This document shows, in pieces, positions 10,451 through 20,679 of a stretch of 64,000 bases of DNA. This DNA is from Endomychus coccineus (Eukaryota; Arthropoda; Insecta; Coleoptera; Endomychidae), in assembly GCA_958510875.1 (NCBI GenBank), contig OY294070.1:11895631-11959630 (forward strand), read 5' to 3'. The translations under genes and the position numbers were made by a program. Each line of letters starts with the position of its first letter. Positions within the stretch are counted from its first letter, which is position 1. Under the pieces are notes generated by a model. It searched no databases and was not told the origin of the DNA. It saw only the letters and a program-made list of their open reading frames with translations.

Positions 10451-12576
10451 GGCTTGTGAATTGAACTGAAACTGTTTCAGTTCAACCCTCAAGCTCAAGT
10501 CAAAGGTTGGTTTTCAGATTTTTCCGGAAAAACTTTGTACCTAAATGAATAAAACCTCATAATCCGATCATACATTCATTTCCCTCTACATATCACAATT
10601 CTCCTCCCCCTTGGTGTCAGATTCTTTCTGGAAACACTCGGACAAAACGGACATAAGAAAAAAGTTGTAAATGAAAAAAAATTATGTGTTGATTATACAT
10701 TCACCATAATTTTTTTAGAATTTTTCTCTACATCTTACATTTGCCCACCCCCACTTCTAGAAATGTTGGAGTGGCCATATCTCGGAAAATATACATTTTT
10801 CAGAAAAATTGGCATAAACATCTTAATTTGGGCGGAAAAAAGGTAAGTAGATTATTTATCTTTTATTTTTACCCAAAGAAGGGGATTATTTCCGCATTTA
10901 ATTTTTTTCTTACCTTTCCAATTGTTGAGGACACTATTTGTTGAAAACGTGGTGACTTCGACATTTTCCCAGTTTACATATCACACTTAGGTATTTAGGT
11001 AAATTGTTCAAATGAATTTTATGCACTGGATTACTAACTATGACGTCATTTCTTTCTTTCGTAATTAAACGCCGGATTTGAAGATTTTCGTTCTTGTTTG
11101 ATGACTATTTTTTAAACAATTTATATCGAATTATTTTCGGTCAAATTTCGCGTTTACATCGATAAAAATGATGTTATTCCTTTTACTCATGAAAATCGAA
11201 TATTGGAATCATAAAATAACATGAACTATAACTTGACAAACTAAATAAAACACAACATGAATAAAATGTGAATCAATCTGGAAATAACTGCCCTACTTTA
11301 CGGAAACTTGTTTGTAAGAAAGGGTCGCTCATGACTACCATTGAAGTTTATTTTTCCACAATTTTAATAACACGATCCACGGGACGGCCGATAGATATCT
11401 GGAGGGTTTCTAGAAACTAGTTCAGCGAGTTCGACATTGTACAAATCTATTTTCACACGATACGTTCGAATAGATACTTATGTAGACTTAAAATATGTAT
11501 ATGTGTTTCTTTTATTGACCAGAATGACCTCTGTCCAGTTTGTTGGTTCTTGAAAAGGGTAGATTTAATACCTTCGAAGAACTGAAACTAGTTTTCTGAG
11601 AAAATTCTAGTTTGAATTGTGTTTAGAGGTGATACTTAGAGGTTTCTTCGTAAAATTTACTCTTAAGTACAGCTATTGTTACCAATTGGAAACAAGTTCC
11701 AATATGTTTTTCCTTCAGTGAATGACGACTTGTCTATGCTTGAACATAAATATCAGTACAGCCTGGGAAAATTTTGATGTTTGTATAGGGTGACTCGTTA
11801 ACTATAGGAGATACAAAAAAAAAATTAAAGTTTCATTCTTGATCTCTTTTTTTTAGACAAATTCACTGGCTGATATGTCTTTTGTTTTCGAGTTACAAAC
11901 AAAAGTTCGATTTTTCGAGTTTTAAACACATGTGAATATCGTGTTTGCTTGTAAAGATAGGCACTCTCTTTGTATATCCAGTGGCGTCGACATAATTTGA
12001 AAAAACGGTGCAATTCCGACTTCCAATTTCCGACATATGTCGGGTCGCTTTTGATGTGTAAGGCTTTAATAGCGAAAATAAAATTTTACTACATAACTTT
12101 TTACGTTTTTTTAATATTTATTACAACAATGTAAAAAATGGGTGTAATTTTAATGGTGTAAATTAGTAAAATTAATACGATGTACTGGCAACTATAACCT
12201 CATTTTTGAGATAAAGCTTGAAGTACCAGAAAAGTTGAAGGAAATTTACCAGGTAAATTTGATTCTGGTGTGTTTTTAAGTTACAGAATAAAAAATTACC
12301 TCTGCGTGAATAATTTATCATTATCGTGGTAAATTTGATACCATTTGGATAAATTTTCCCACTAATAGTGAAAATTTATTCAAATGGGTAAAGTGATCGT
12401 ACAGTTTGACAGCTTATTATGAACCGGTTAAATGAATGATTGATCAACTAATAGGAAGCTTCCTTCAAGAAAATTGTTAGGGTTGGGTTGGTATGTTGAA
12501 GGCAGAGTGTCCCATTGATAATCAAGTATCCGATAACACAGGCAGGCTTTGAAAAATAGTTCATGATGCTTAAAAC
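10451..12576. other. Intergenic; MITE-like debris
   Basis: No gene seen. 11790-12010 resembles half of a foldback element: it ends in TATCCAGTGGCGTCGACATAATTT, the motif found in the hairpins near 8150, 8300, 32880 and 33210. 12110-12420 is rich in GTAAATTT/AAATTTAC strings and starts with AATGTAAAAAATGGGTGTAA, resembling the end of the repeat at 17880-18145 in reverse. The rest is unremarkable AT-rich sequence. Confidence 0.4.
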
Positions 12577-14243
12577 CAGTGGCGGCTCGTGAACTTTTTA
12601 AGAGAGGAGGCTGGACATAAAACGTTCTTGTAAAAATATTCTCTATTCAGCCAATAAATTTAACCTTTGCACAGCGACCGTACCAGCTACTTCAGTGCCA
12701 AAATTAATTGTTGCCAAGCAAGAACCAACGTGGAGGTGTAGTTTCTTTTGGCAAAAAATTTTTTTGTTCGTTTTTTTTTCTTTGGATTTTTGATATTTTT
12801 TATTTATTTTTTTTGAAATTTTTCATATTTTGTTTTTTTTTATTATTTTTATAAACTTTTTTTATATATTAACGGAATTCTACGGTCTTTAGTTTGCGAA
12901 AAATGATCAATAATATTATCATAAAATGTATCATTTTGTTTTAAGTGTTTTACTGAATCTTTTTCAATAGATATCAAACTAACACTGTATAAACGATTTT
13001 GACTCATTGTATTTCGCATGTAAGTTTTAATTCGTTTGAGAGTAGAAAATGATCTCTCCACCGATGCCGACGTGACAGGAATGGTGACTGTCAAACAAAG
13101 TAATTTATAAAACTGAGGTAAAACTTGTTGCAAATCATTGTCTATCATATATTTTATCATATCGGCGTGAATGTCGTACTGGCCTAAAATATCTTTATCC
13201 GAGTACGTATATAACCCATAATTCATTGTGCAGTGTTATTTTATCAAAAAATTTATATTTTAGAACTAAGTTATCTAAAAGTGTATTGGGAAACTCTTTT
13301 GAAAAAGATTCGAAAAATCTTCTATTCGTCAAGTCGAAAAATTTCAATTCATGTAAATCGGAAAATCGAATCTCAATTTGACCTTTAATAGTATCTAAAA
13401 TTTCATAAAAAAAGTTGTTTATAATGTAGTTTCTTGTCTACCAAATTATATGTTTTCCTCCTTCAACAATATTCTGTTTACCGGTTAATTTAAACTTAAT
13501 ACTCGATGTAATATGTTCCTGCGATTTTTCATGTCTATCTATACCACGAGCTAAATTTTTCAAATCATCATAACCCGAGTATCCCCAACATGAAGTTGTA
13601 TCAGATGTAAATAGCAAGCAATATAATTTATTGTGTATTTCGATTTTGAAACATACCTGTCATCGTCACCACTAATCCTTTCAAATCCGGTAAAGGCCGT
13701 TTATTTTTAACAAAACACTTTTCTATCATATGTTAATCCACTAAATGGATTTTCTAACAACCCAGCAACTAAGTCACTCATCATTTTAATGTTCACCGAT
13801 TAGATAAATTATAACTTAACTACTTAACCTTACTTTGCCTCGCGGTACAAATTACAAAACCAAGAACTAACGGAACACGACACGTGTGGCATTCTTCTAG
13901 CGGAAGGGCGGTAGCAAGTAATCGTATTTCATTCGACCGACCATTCCATACGAGAAGCTAGCTTCCATAGGATGTTGCCATATTCGCTCTTTTACCCTAT
14001 CTAGCAATTGAACTGCTTGGAAAACGGCAACTGTGTTGACCACACGTATTTAGCGTTTGAGATATATAGAGAATCTAGCCTCTGGTCACTGTTGCCAGAT
14101 TAAAAATAACTACTGAGAACGGGGAATTAATTGTAAAATTTAAAGAATTATCAGAGAAACAGGAAATAAAATGGAGAATGATCATTAAGATAAATTGGTG
14201 AGGAGGCTAAGCCTCCTCAGCCTCCTTCGAGGAGCCGCCACTG
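12577..14243 (-). mobile_element. hAT DNA transposon, decayed, 8-bp TSD
   Basis: Ends are CAGTGGCGGCTCGT (12577) and its inverse GAGCCGCCACTG (to 14243). They are flanked by the perfect 8-bp direct repeat CTTAAAAC (12569-12576 and 14244-14251), the duplication length diagnostic of hAT. The minus strand carries the transposase remnant. The C-terminal dimerisation region is still open (12849-13226). The upstream part, about 13230-13800, is readable only in fragments with stops. Confidence 0.92.
12849..13226 (-). pseudogene. hAT transposase C-terminal dimerisation domain
   Basis: 125 codons open on the minus strand. The marker is VTSASVERSFSTLKRIKTYM followed by RNTMSQNRL, the hAT C-terminal dimerisation motif, preceded by a LPQFYKLLCLTVTIP helix. 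This type is close to transposases annotated as zinc finger MYM-type 1-like or P52rIPK-like proteins. The protein would normally be several times longer. The BED finger and catalytic core upstream are destroyed by stops, so this is a dead copy inside the element 12577-14243. Confidence 0.9.
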
Positions 14244-14251
14244 CTTAAAAC

Positions 14252-15355
14252 AATTTTTTGTTGTACAAATCAATCATCTTATGTTTTTGAGATTAGAATA
14301 TTCAATTATAGAAGGGAAATATTTTCCCAGTTCATCGTGTTGCGCATGAGCTTCTGTTTCTAATCCAATGTTCATTGTAAAGCTTTTAAATGAAATACAT
14401 TTATTAAACAGTCGATTGTTTCGTTATTTTTGAGAACCGGATTACTTGTTTTCTTGGGCCCCATTTGAAAGGTAAGTTGATGGGTTTCTTTACTATTTTT
14501 GTACCTATATTCGCCTTTTACGTTTATAGATTTCCAAGATACACATAACTTGTACACCTGCTGAACTTATTACATTGAAAATAGGTTATTACTGTCAAAT
14601 ATGCAGACATGGATTTCCTACATTAAGGAAATTTAATTGTCAATATTATCAAAGACTTGTGTACGGTGCAAGATTTATTTGTACCCGAAAAGTGAGTATT
14701 TTGTATGTTTTTATCTTTTAAATATACTACATCTTAATTTCAGGTGAATTTTGTCTGTTGAATTTGTATTTTACAATAACTCATTTTGTTTTAATTTAGG
14801 TACTTTTATTTCCTCAATCGGAGTTGAGGTGCAAGTAAGTTGGTTTCATATTTTTGTTTTTTAATAATAATTCCAAGTTTATTTTACTTTCAGATATAAT
14901 TTTGGACAGAAGAGTCGTTTTTGTTTATTTGCTTACAGTATGGTTTTCTCATTGTTGTCAGTCGTAGTTTACTTCGAGAATTGATGCTCTATTAAAGGTA
15001 GGTAGTAAATTATAATTTGGTTTGCATCATCGTTCTAGGCCCAGTACGGTTCATTTTATATATTTCATTTGTATAGATAGGCCGTCTATTTTTTCCTGTT
15101 TTTTCCATCCCAATATTTTGGATCCTGTCATCCATCTCAAATTTCTCTATTTTTGAATTCCCCTAGCTCAAATATGTATGTGTATTGCTTTTTCTCATCT
15201 CCTTTATACTAATAATAATTTTTTTATTTCAGGTAGTCTTATTGTTTCTTTTGTTGCCGTCCCATCAGTAAGAGGTTTTTTTATATATGAGTTTGTAACA
15301 TTAGTTATTTGTAATCTTTTACGGAATTTTTTTATAAGCTTTTGTAATCCTGAAA
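14252..15355. other. Intergenic; splice-site-like strings, no clear gene
   Basis: No family motif recognised. On the plus strand several short stretches are bounded by intron-like signals: an open piece 14584-14697 (Cys-containing, GYYCQICRHGF) ends in AAAA/GTGAGT; TTTAATTTAG precedes 14801; GCAA/GTAAGT follows at 14836; ATTTTACTTTCAG precedes 14895. These could be remnants of exons, but no continuous protein could be built. Confidence 0.3.
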
Positions 15356-15449
15356 ATACGTAAATCATAATAAGATTCTTGACCCAGTATGAATTATATA
15401 CAAAAATTCTCGGGAAATAGGTCACAATAACACTTTGTTTTATATATTC

Positions 15450-15491
15450 GTCTTTACGTACGTTTCGGTCTCACGACCATCATCAGAAGAC
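15450..15491 (-). ncRNA. Hammerhead ribozyme, left pLTR of PLE copy C
   Basis: Complete motif on the minus strand: GUCUU / CUGAUGA / U / GGUC-GUGA-GACC / GAA / ACG-UA-CGU / A / AAGAC. Stem I is a perfect 5-bp helix, stem II a 4-bp helix with a GUGA (GNRA) loop, and stem III only 3 bp. ACGUACGU is self-complementary, so two copies could pair as a dimer. Predicted cleavage is after the A following CGU. Confidence 0.82.
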
Positions 15492-15631
15492 TCACTATGT
15501 CTAAAAAGGGGGTTTATTAAAACTAATTATAGCACAAGCGTCCAAATCGCACAATTTAACTTCAATCAAAAGAGCCCACGCCGTCGAAACGAACAGAACC
15601 ACGAATAATCGAAATTGTATCGTCAGAATTA

Positions 15632-16366
15632 ATGTATAAAAAATTTTTTTTTGTAGTACAAAACAACATGAATAAATTGATAAATAAATGGCATAAGAAT
15701 AAGATAATCCCTATTGAATTAAAAAATAAATTAATTTGCCATAATGGGCTAGCACCTTATATCTATGGGCTTCCCAAACTGCATAAAAGTGATATACCTC
15801 TAAGACCCATTGTTAGTAATATTGGAGCGCCCACTTACAATTTATCAAAATTTCTATCAAAATCTATCAATAATATAATAGGAAAAAATGAATTCTATGT
15901 AAAAGATTCATGGCACTTTAATGAATTTATAAATAATCAATCCGTACCCGTAAACCATCAACTGATTTCCTTGGACGTTGTTTCTTTATTTACAAATATA
16001 CCTGTTGTTTTGGCATTGAATAGCATCAAAAAACGTTGGGCAGAGATTAAAAACCACACACCTCTAGATCAATCGGAATTTATAAATGCTGTAAAATTTT
16101 GTTTAGAATGCACATACTTTCAGTATGGTGAGCAATTTTTTGGACAAATATTCGGCACAGCAATGGGATCTCCTATTTCAGCTACCATTGCTAACCTCGT
16201 TATGGAGTGCCTAGAGGAATCTGTTATGAGTTCATTAGATTTTCGGCCTGTATTCTTTAAACGGTATGTAGACGATTGCCTTATGTGTGTTCCCAACGAT
16301 AAAATTCAATATGTAATTGATAAATTTAACAATTTCCACTGTAAACTTAATTCACTTGTGAAATAG
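15632..16366 (+). pseudogene. PLE reverse transcriptase, copy C
   Basis: 244 open codons. The first nine or so come from the inverted pLTR, and true PLE coding begins about 15658. RT features in order: LPKLHKSDIPLRPIVSNIGAP (about residues 47-67), motif A SLDVVSLFTNIP (about 117-128), motif B GTAMGSPISATIANLVMECLE (about 180), and motif C FFKRYVDDCLMC (about 216). All catalytic aspartates are present. One base is missing near 16350 relative to copy B, which puts in an early stop just after the thumb begins (FHCKL). The N-terminal part of the RT is absent. This is a near-intact but inactive enzyme. Copy B is the closest relative. Confidence 0.9.
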
Positions 16367-16395
16367 AATTAAACAATAACATAAATTTACTAGAT

Positions 16396-17145
16396 ATGAA
16401 CATTAGGCATGATGCTGATGGAAAAATAAAAACCTCTTGGTTTACTAAAGAAGTATGGTCTCAACGTTATCTTCACTTCAATTCCGTTGCACCAGCTTGT
16501 TATAAAAAAAGTGTCATAAACAGCCTTACAGATCGCGCGATAAAATTGTCCCACGCAGATGACCGCCCCCAAAATTTAAAAATTGTTCGTACTACACTAA
16601 AATTGAATGGCTACCCCAAAAACTTTTTCAATCCTATCATTAAAGAAAGAATAAACAAAATCTATAATGGTTCGTCGTATAAAAATAACATAAAAGGTAA
16701 TACAGACAATTTTATAACTCTAGCTTACATTCAAATGTTTGAAAAAGTATGATATAAACCTACTAACTGTGTTGGGAAATATTTCTCAAATCTAAAACCT
16801 TTAATACCCAAAGATAAACAAACCCACACAGTGTATAAATTGAATTGTTTAGATTGTGATGGAACCTATACTGGAATCTCTAAACAATATTTACAAAAAA
16901 GAATGTACGGCCATAAATATAGCACAAGAAATAACAACTTAGAAAATTCCACCGCCCTTGCTAAGCATTGCTTTGATTATAACCATCAATTTGATTACAA
17001 AAATGTTAATATCTTAACTAAGGAAACCAATTATTATAAAAGATCTATCCTGGAGATGATTCACATGAAACGGGACCCCAAATCTGTAAATCATAGGGTA
17101 GACACACAAAATCTAAGTCATATTTATACTAATTTGATTAAATAA
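16396..17145 (+). pseudogene. PLE RT C-terminus, linker and GIY-YIG endonuclease, copy C
   Basis: Continuation of the RT frame after the frameshift. 16396-16752 covers the thumb and linker (KIKTSWFTKEVWSQRYLHFN, IKERINKIYNGSSY). A deletion of about 13 bases near 16750 relative to copy B shifts the frame again. 16756-17145 encodes the endonuclease with the YKLNCLDCDG Cys pair, TYTGISKQYLQKRMYGHK, AKHCFDYNHQFDY and ETNYYKRSILEMIH. The stop at 17143-17145 is the natural C-terminus and matches copy D. The endonuclease module is fully open, but it is separated from the RT by two frame breaks. Confidence 0.88.
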
Positions 17146-17549
17146 TCTCTTGCAAATTCTTACATGCGTCTTTATAAGTGTAGAAAATGTTTTTAGGAAG
17201 AATTCGTAATAGTAATTTCCCAGTACAGGTCTGAAACCTTTCTTAAGTGCCTAGTCATAAATCCTACACATCTGGTTTCGAAAGTAGATACTTGACAAAT
17301 AACTTCGTTCTTCTCATTTGTTGTGAGAATACCAATCAATATGCACTCATATATTTTAATAATATTACTGAATAGCGGATTCTTACTACAAAAAAAATTT
17401 TTTATACATTAATTCTGACGATACAATTTCGATTATTCGTGGTTCTGTTCGTTTCGACGGCGTGGGCTCTTTTGATTGAAGTTAAATTGTGCGATTTGGA
17501 CGCTTGTGCTATAATTAGTTTTAATAAACCCCCTTTTTAGACATAGTGA

Positions 17550-17591
17550 GTCTTCTGATGATGGTCGTGAGAACGAAACGTACGTAAAGAC
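17550..17591 (+). ncRNA. Hammerhead ribozyme motif, right pLTR of PLE copy C
   Basis: Same motif as 15450-15491 in the opposite orientation. Stem I (GUCUU/AAGAC), CUGAUGA, GAAAC and stem III are intact. Stem II reads GGUC-GUGA-GAAC, so one base pair is lost next to the core. Confidence 0.75.
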
Positions 17592-17661
17592 GAATATTTA
17601 AAACAAAGTGTTATTGTGACCTATTTCCCGAGAATTTTTATATATAATTCATACGTAAATC

Positions 17662-18430
17662 TAAAATTCTCGTTTGACTTTGTTCAGGTTATTGTATTTA
17701 GGTAATGCTTAACAAAATAGAATGTTAGACAAAGGACTAACACGAACTGGTTAATTCATCTTGACGATGTACAACAGAATTTTAATCAAAAGTTGGAATA
17801 TTGCGTAGGTACAGTTTATTTTTAAATGAATATTTCATGGCCAAATCATCTAGGTATTTCTTTTACAAACAAAATTACAATTTGGTGTAAATGTATCTGT
17901 AATATTTACAACAGTAATTTTATCTATACAAATTTACATCAAACAGTAATTTCATCTATACAAATTTACATTTGAGTGTAATTTTATCTATACAAATTTA
18001 CACCAACGTGTAATTTTAGCGAGTAAAATTACACCAGTGTTTTTTTCTCAGTAAAATTTACACCGCCAAGGATTTTTACCCAAACAATGAGTAATTTTCC
18101 TTTTTTATTATTATTAGGGGAATTTTACCCAAATATTTTTTACAGTGTTTGAAGATGACACGCTAGTTTCGAAACTATAGTCACGATTTGTTGCTATAAT
18201 ATATGTGATAAAAAACAAAGTAAGAGTGTTTTATTTTATTATATCAATATGATAAATTATCACAAAGTAATGGCTTCCACCATTGAATTTTGAATCGATG
18301 TCAGTTCGCATGCAGTTTCATTGCTGACTGAGGCAGTAGAAGTCATCTAATTCATTTTCATTTTCAGGTACATCTCGAAATTAGAAGTTCCTACTATATT
18401 TATTCTTGAATGCTTAATCTTAAATCACAT
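17662..18430. repeat. AT-rich minisatellite/MITE-like repeat and spacer
   Basis: 17905-18025 has three to four diverged units of about 37-48 bp sharing GTAATTTTATCTATACAAAT and TTACA. Outer strings TTACACCAGTG and GGGAATTTTACCCAAATATT (to 18148) suggest the repeats sit inside a small element. 18148-18185 (GAAGATGACACGCT, TCGAAACTATAGTCACGA) is repeated at 20604-20645 and looks like a decayed hammerhead-like string. No gene. Confidence 0.5.
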
Positions 18431-19150
18431 AGTGAACAGTACAAATGTAGTTGATATATTCCTATCCGAATGTTGCTATGGTATTAAATTTGACGTTTTC
18501 TCGGTTGATAAATGCCAAAGGGTGAAAGGAAAGCAGCTTCGTGAATGTCTAATGTTTAGTGCTAAGGCCAATCTTGACGAATTATTTATACTCGAAGGAC
18601 TCTTGAGATGTATAATTTTATTTGAGAAGCAAGGTGGGATACCAAGATTAGATAGAGTCTTGTAGAGTATAAAGCCTTCATAGGTTCTGAATCCGTCAGA
18701 CGACCTCTCCTTTATGCTGCAAATTCCCTTTGATGATAACTCCTTCAAATGAACTTAATTCAATGTTTGAATAAAAATCGGAACGAAGCCTACATTCTAC
18801 CACTGAAGTAAGATATATATGCCTTCATTGCTACATTTAATAACGTACGTAGTGAAATTATTAGTACCTAACATAATACCTACTGGAAATGTAGTAAGTC
18901 AGGTGCGGAGTTCAGATGGATTGCCTAAAAATAGGTGGCAGCTGACCATATTTAGCAAATATAATACCAAGTGTTCCATTATGTTTTCCTCTATCGCAAG
19001 AGCTTATAACTTTTGAACGAATAAAGATGAACTGTGGGCGTACCCCGTCCAACATCGGCTTAGACCAAACAATTTAAAATATGTCATTTAAATATTCCAT
19101 TTTATAACAATAATAAGCTTTCTTCTTCAAGATTTTACTGACGGTTTTTT
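18431..19150. other. Intergenic; overlapping unassigned open frames
   Basis: Frames are open on both strands at 18432-18748 (77 codons plus, 90 codons minus). Neither shows a family motif, signal peptide or repeat. The stretch cannot be assigned and is reported as unannotated. Confidence 0.3.
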
Positions 19151-19159
19151 TTTAAAACA

Positions 19160-19600
19160 ACGTTCATTTAAAGATTTAAACGATAATGGCAACTTATTAT
19201 AAAGTTGTATAGATTGATATTGTGGGCTGTTTTTAAATAATTCAGTTTTGTGTTAGGGTATTTGAAGAGTGCTACTATTTCTTGTTTTGTAGTTTCCATG
19301 TGCGCTGATTTTCTGAATTTATGAATGTTCTTATGAGCACATAATAGCAGTTGATATATGAGAATTGATGGTATAAATATAGGTTTACAAGTGGTCTGAG
19401 AGCTTGGATGGAACATTTTTCGAACTTTTTTTTTGCAAAATAAAAACTCTTTGTAAATCCGAGGATATTACCCATGCAGCTATGCTATATGATACCATAC
19501 CATGGATTTTATTGACTTTACGTACAACAGTATTTTTAGTGGATGAGCGTGATTGTTTCTTATTTAAAGTATAGTCAAAATATATAAACAAAAAAAATTC
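19160..19600 (-). pseudogene. LINE polyprotein C-terminal fragment
   Basis: Two overlapping minus frames (19385-19591 and 19168-19416) read in sequence as the region after the RT in Jockey/CR1-type LINEs: SDLQRVFILQKKSSKNV, then CKPIFIPSILIYQLLLCAHKNIHKF and a KLNYLKTAHNINLYNFI tail. That order (RIFILQKK, CKP, YIR-KNLHQF) is the usual one in such elements. A frameshift near 19400 and truncation at both ends show it is dead. PLE copy D begins about 80 bp downstream. Confidence 0.7.
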
Positions 19601-19683
19601 AGGTAATAAATAACTTATTCTGAGGATGCTTTCGTGTAATGAAACAATTGCTAATATATTGTACCATAAATAGCCAAGATTAG

Positions 19684-20067
19684 ACTAACTGTGTTGGGAA
19701 ATATTTCTCAAATCTAAAACCGTTAATACCCAAAGATAAACAAACCCACACAGTGTATAAATTGAATTGTTTAGATTGTGATGGAACCTATACTGGAATC
19801 TCTAAACAATATTTACAAAAAAGAATGTACGGCCATAAATATAGCACAAGAAATAACAACTTAGAAAATTCCACCGCCCTTGCTAAGCATTGCTTTGATT
19901 ATAACCATCAATTTGATTACAAAAATGTTAATATCTTAACTAAGGAAACCAATTATTATAAAAGATCTATCCTGGAGATGATTCACATAAAACGGGACCC
20001 CAAATCTGTAAATCATAGGGTAGACACACAAAATCTAAGTCATATTTATACTAATTTGATTAAATAA
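19684..20067 (+). CDS. PLE GIY-YIG endonuclease module, copy D (partial gene)
   Basis: Frame open from the truncation point (TNCVGKYFSNLKPLIPKDKQ) to the natural stop, 128 codons, with no ATG before the domain. It contains the full endonuclease module: the Cys pair in YKLNCLDCDG, TYTGISKQYLQKRMYGHK, AKHCFDYNHQFDYKNV, ETNYYKRSILEMIHIKRD, and the C-terminus HIYTNLIK. In an intact PLE this would be the end of one RT-endonuclease protein. Here there is no RT. No promoter or start is apparent, so expression is unlikely. Confidence 0.85.
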   Translation, partial: TNCVGKYFSNLKPLIPKDKQTHTVYKLNCLDCDGTYTGISKQYLQKRMYGHKYSTRNNNLENSTALAKHCFDYNHQFDYKNVNILTKETNYYKRSILEMIHIKRDPKSVNHRVDTQNLSHIYTNLIK

Positions 20068-20472
20068 TCTCTTGCAAATTCTTACATACGTCTTTATAAG
20101 TGTAGAAAATGTTTTCAGGAAGAATTCGTAATAGTTATTTCCCAGTACAGGTCTGAAACCGTTCTTAAGGGCCTTGTCATAAATCCTACACATCTGGTTT
20201 CGAAAGTAGATACTTGACAAATAACTTCGTTCTTCTCATTTGTTGTGAGAATACCAATCAATATGCACTCATATATTTTAATAATATTACTGAATAGCGG
20301 ATTCTTACTACAAAAAAATAATTTTTTATACATTAATTCTGACGATACAATTCGATTATTCGTGGTTCTGTTCGTTTCGACGGCGTGGGCTCTTTTAATT
20401 GAAGTTTAATTGTGCGATTTGGACGCTTGTGCTATAATTAGTTTTAATAAACCCCCTTTTTAGACATAGTGA

Positions 20473-20514
20473 GTCTTCTGATGATGGTCGTGAGACCGAA
20501 ACGTACGTAAAGAC
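20473..20514 (+). ncRNA. Hammerhead ribozyme, pLTR of PLE copy D
   Basis: Perfect match to the consensus motif of this PLE family: GUCUU 20473-20477, CUGAUGA from 20478, unpaired U, GGUC-GUGA-GACC, GAA 20498-20500, ACG-UA-CGU 20501-20508, A 20509, AAGAC 20510-20514. All core bases are consistent with a hammerhead. Predicted cleavage lies between 20509 and 20510. Confidence 0.83.
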
Positions 20515-20679
20515 GAATAGTTAAAACAAAGTGTTATTGTGACCTATTTCCCGAGAATTTTTATATATAAGCCAAGATTAGTAATATTTTTATACATTAG
20601 CATCGTTTGAAAATGACACGCTTTTGTCGAAACTATAATCACGAATTGTACAAACACATTTTAAAACTTCAATAGTCAC

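Larger units (their letters stand above)
15367..17650 (+). mobile_element. Penelope-like element, copy C, 11-bp target duplication
   Basis: Best-preserved PLE in the window. The direct repeat ATACGTAAATC flanks it at 15356-15366 and 17651-17661. Both ends carry the same ~290-bp pLTR, but inverted: 15367-15657 is the reverse complement of about 17365-17650. The left pLTR runs straight into the RT, with the RT N-terminus missing, so the body is 5'-truncated at the junction near 15657. Coding parts: RT 15658-16366, linker 16396-16752, endonuclease to 17145, then about 200 bp of 3' UTR. Confidence 0.93.
19684..20569 (+). mobile_element. Penelope-like element, copy D (5'-truncated), 12-bp target duplication
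   Basis: Near-identical to copy C from 16761 onward. AGCCAAGATTAG occurs directly before (19672-19683) and directly after (20570-20581). The copy contains only the end of the linker, the endonuclease, the 3' UTR and the 3' pLTR. Unlike A, B and C it has no inverted pLTR at the 5' side. The small number of differences from copy C suggests a recent insertion. Confidence 0.93.

Noticed and set aside
17905..18025. Regularly spaced repeats suggestive of a CRISPR array
   Set aside because: Units are diverged, directly adjoining and AT-rich in a eukaryotic context, with no unique spacers and no cas genes.
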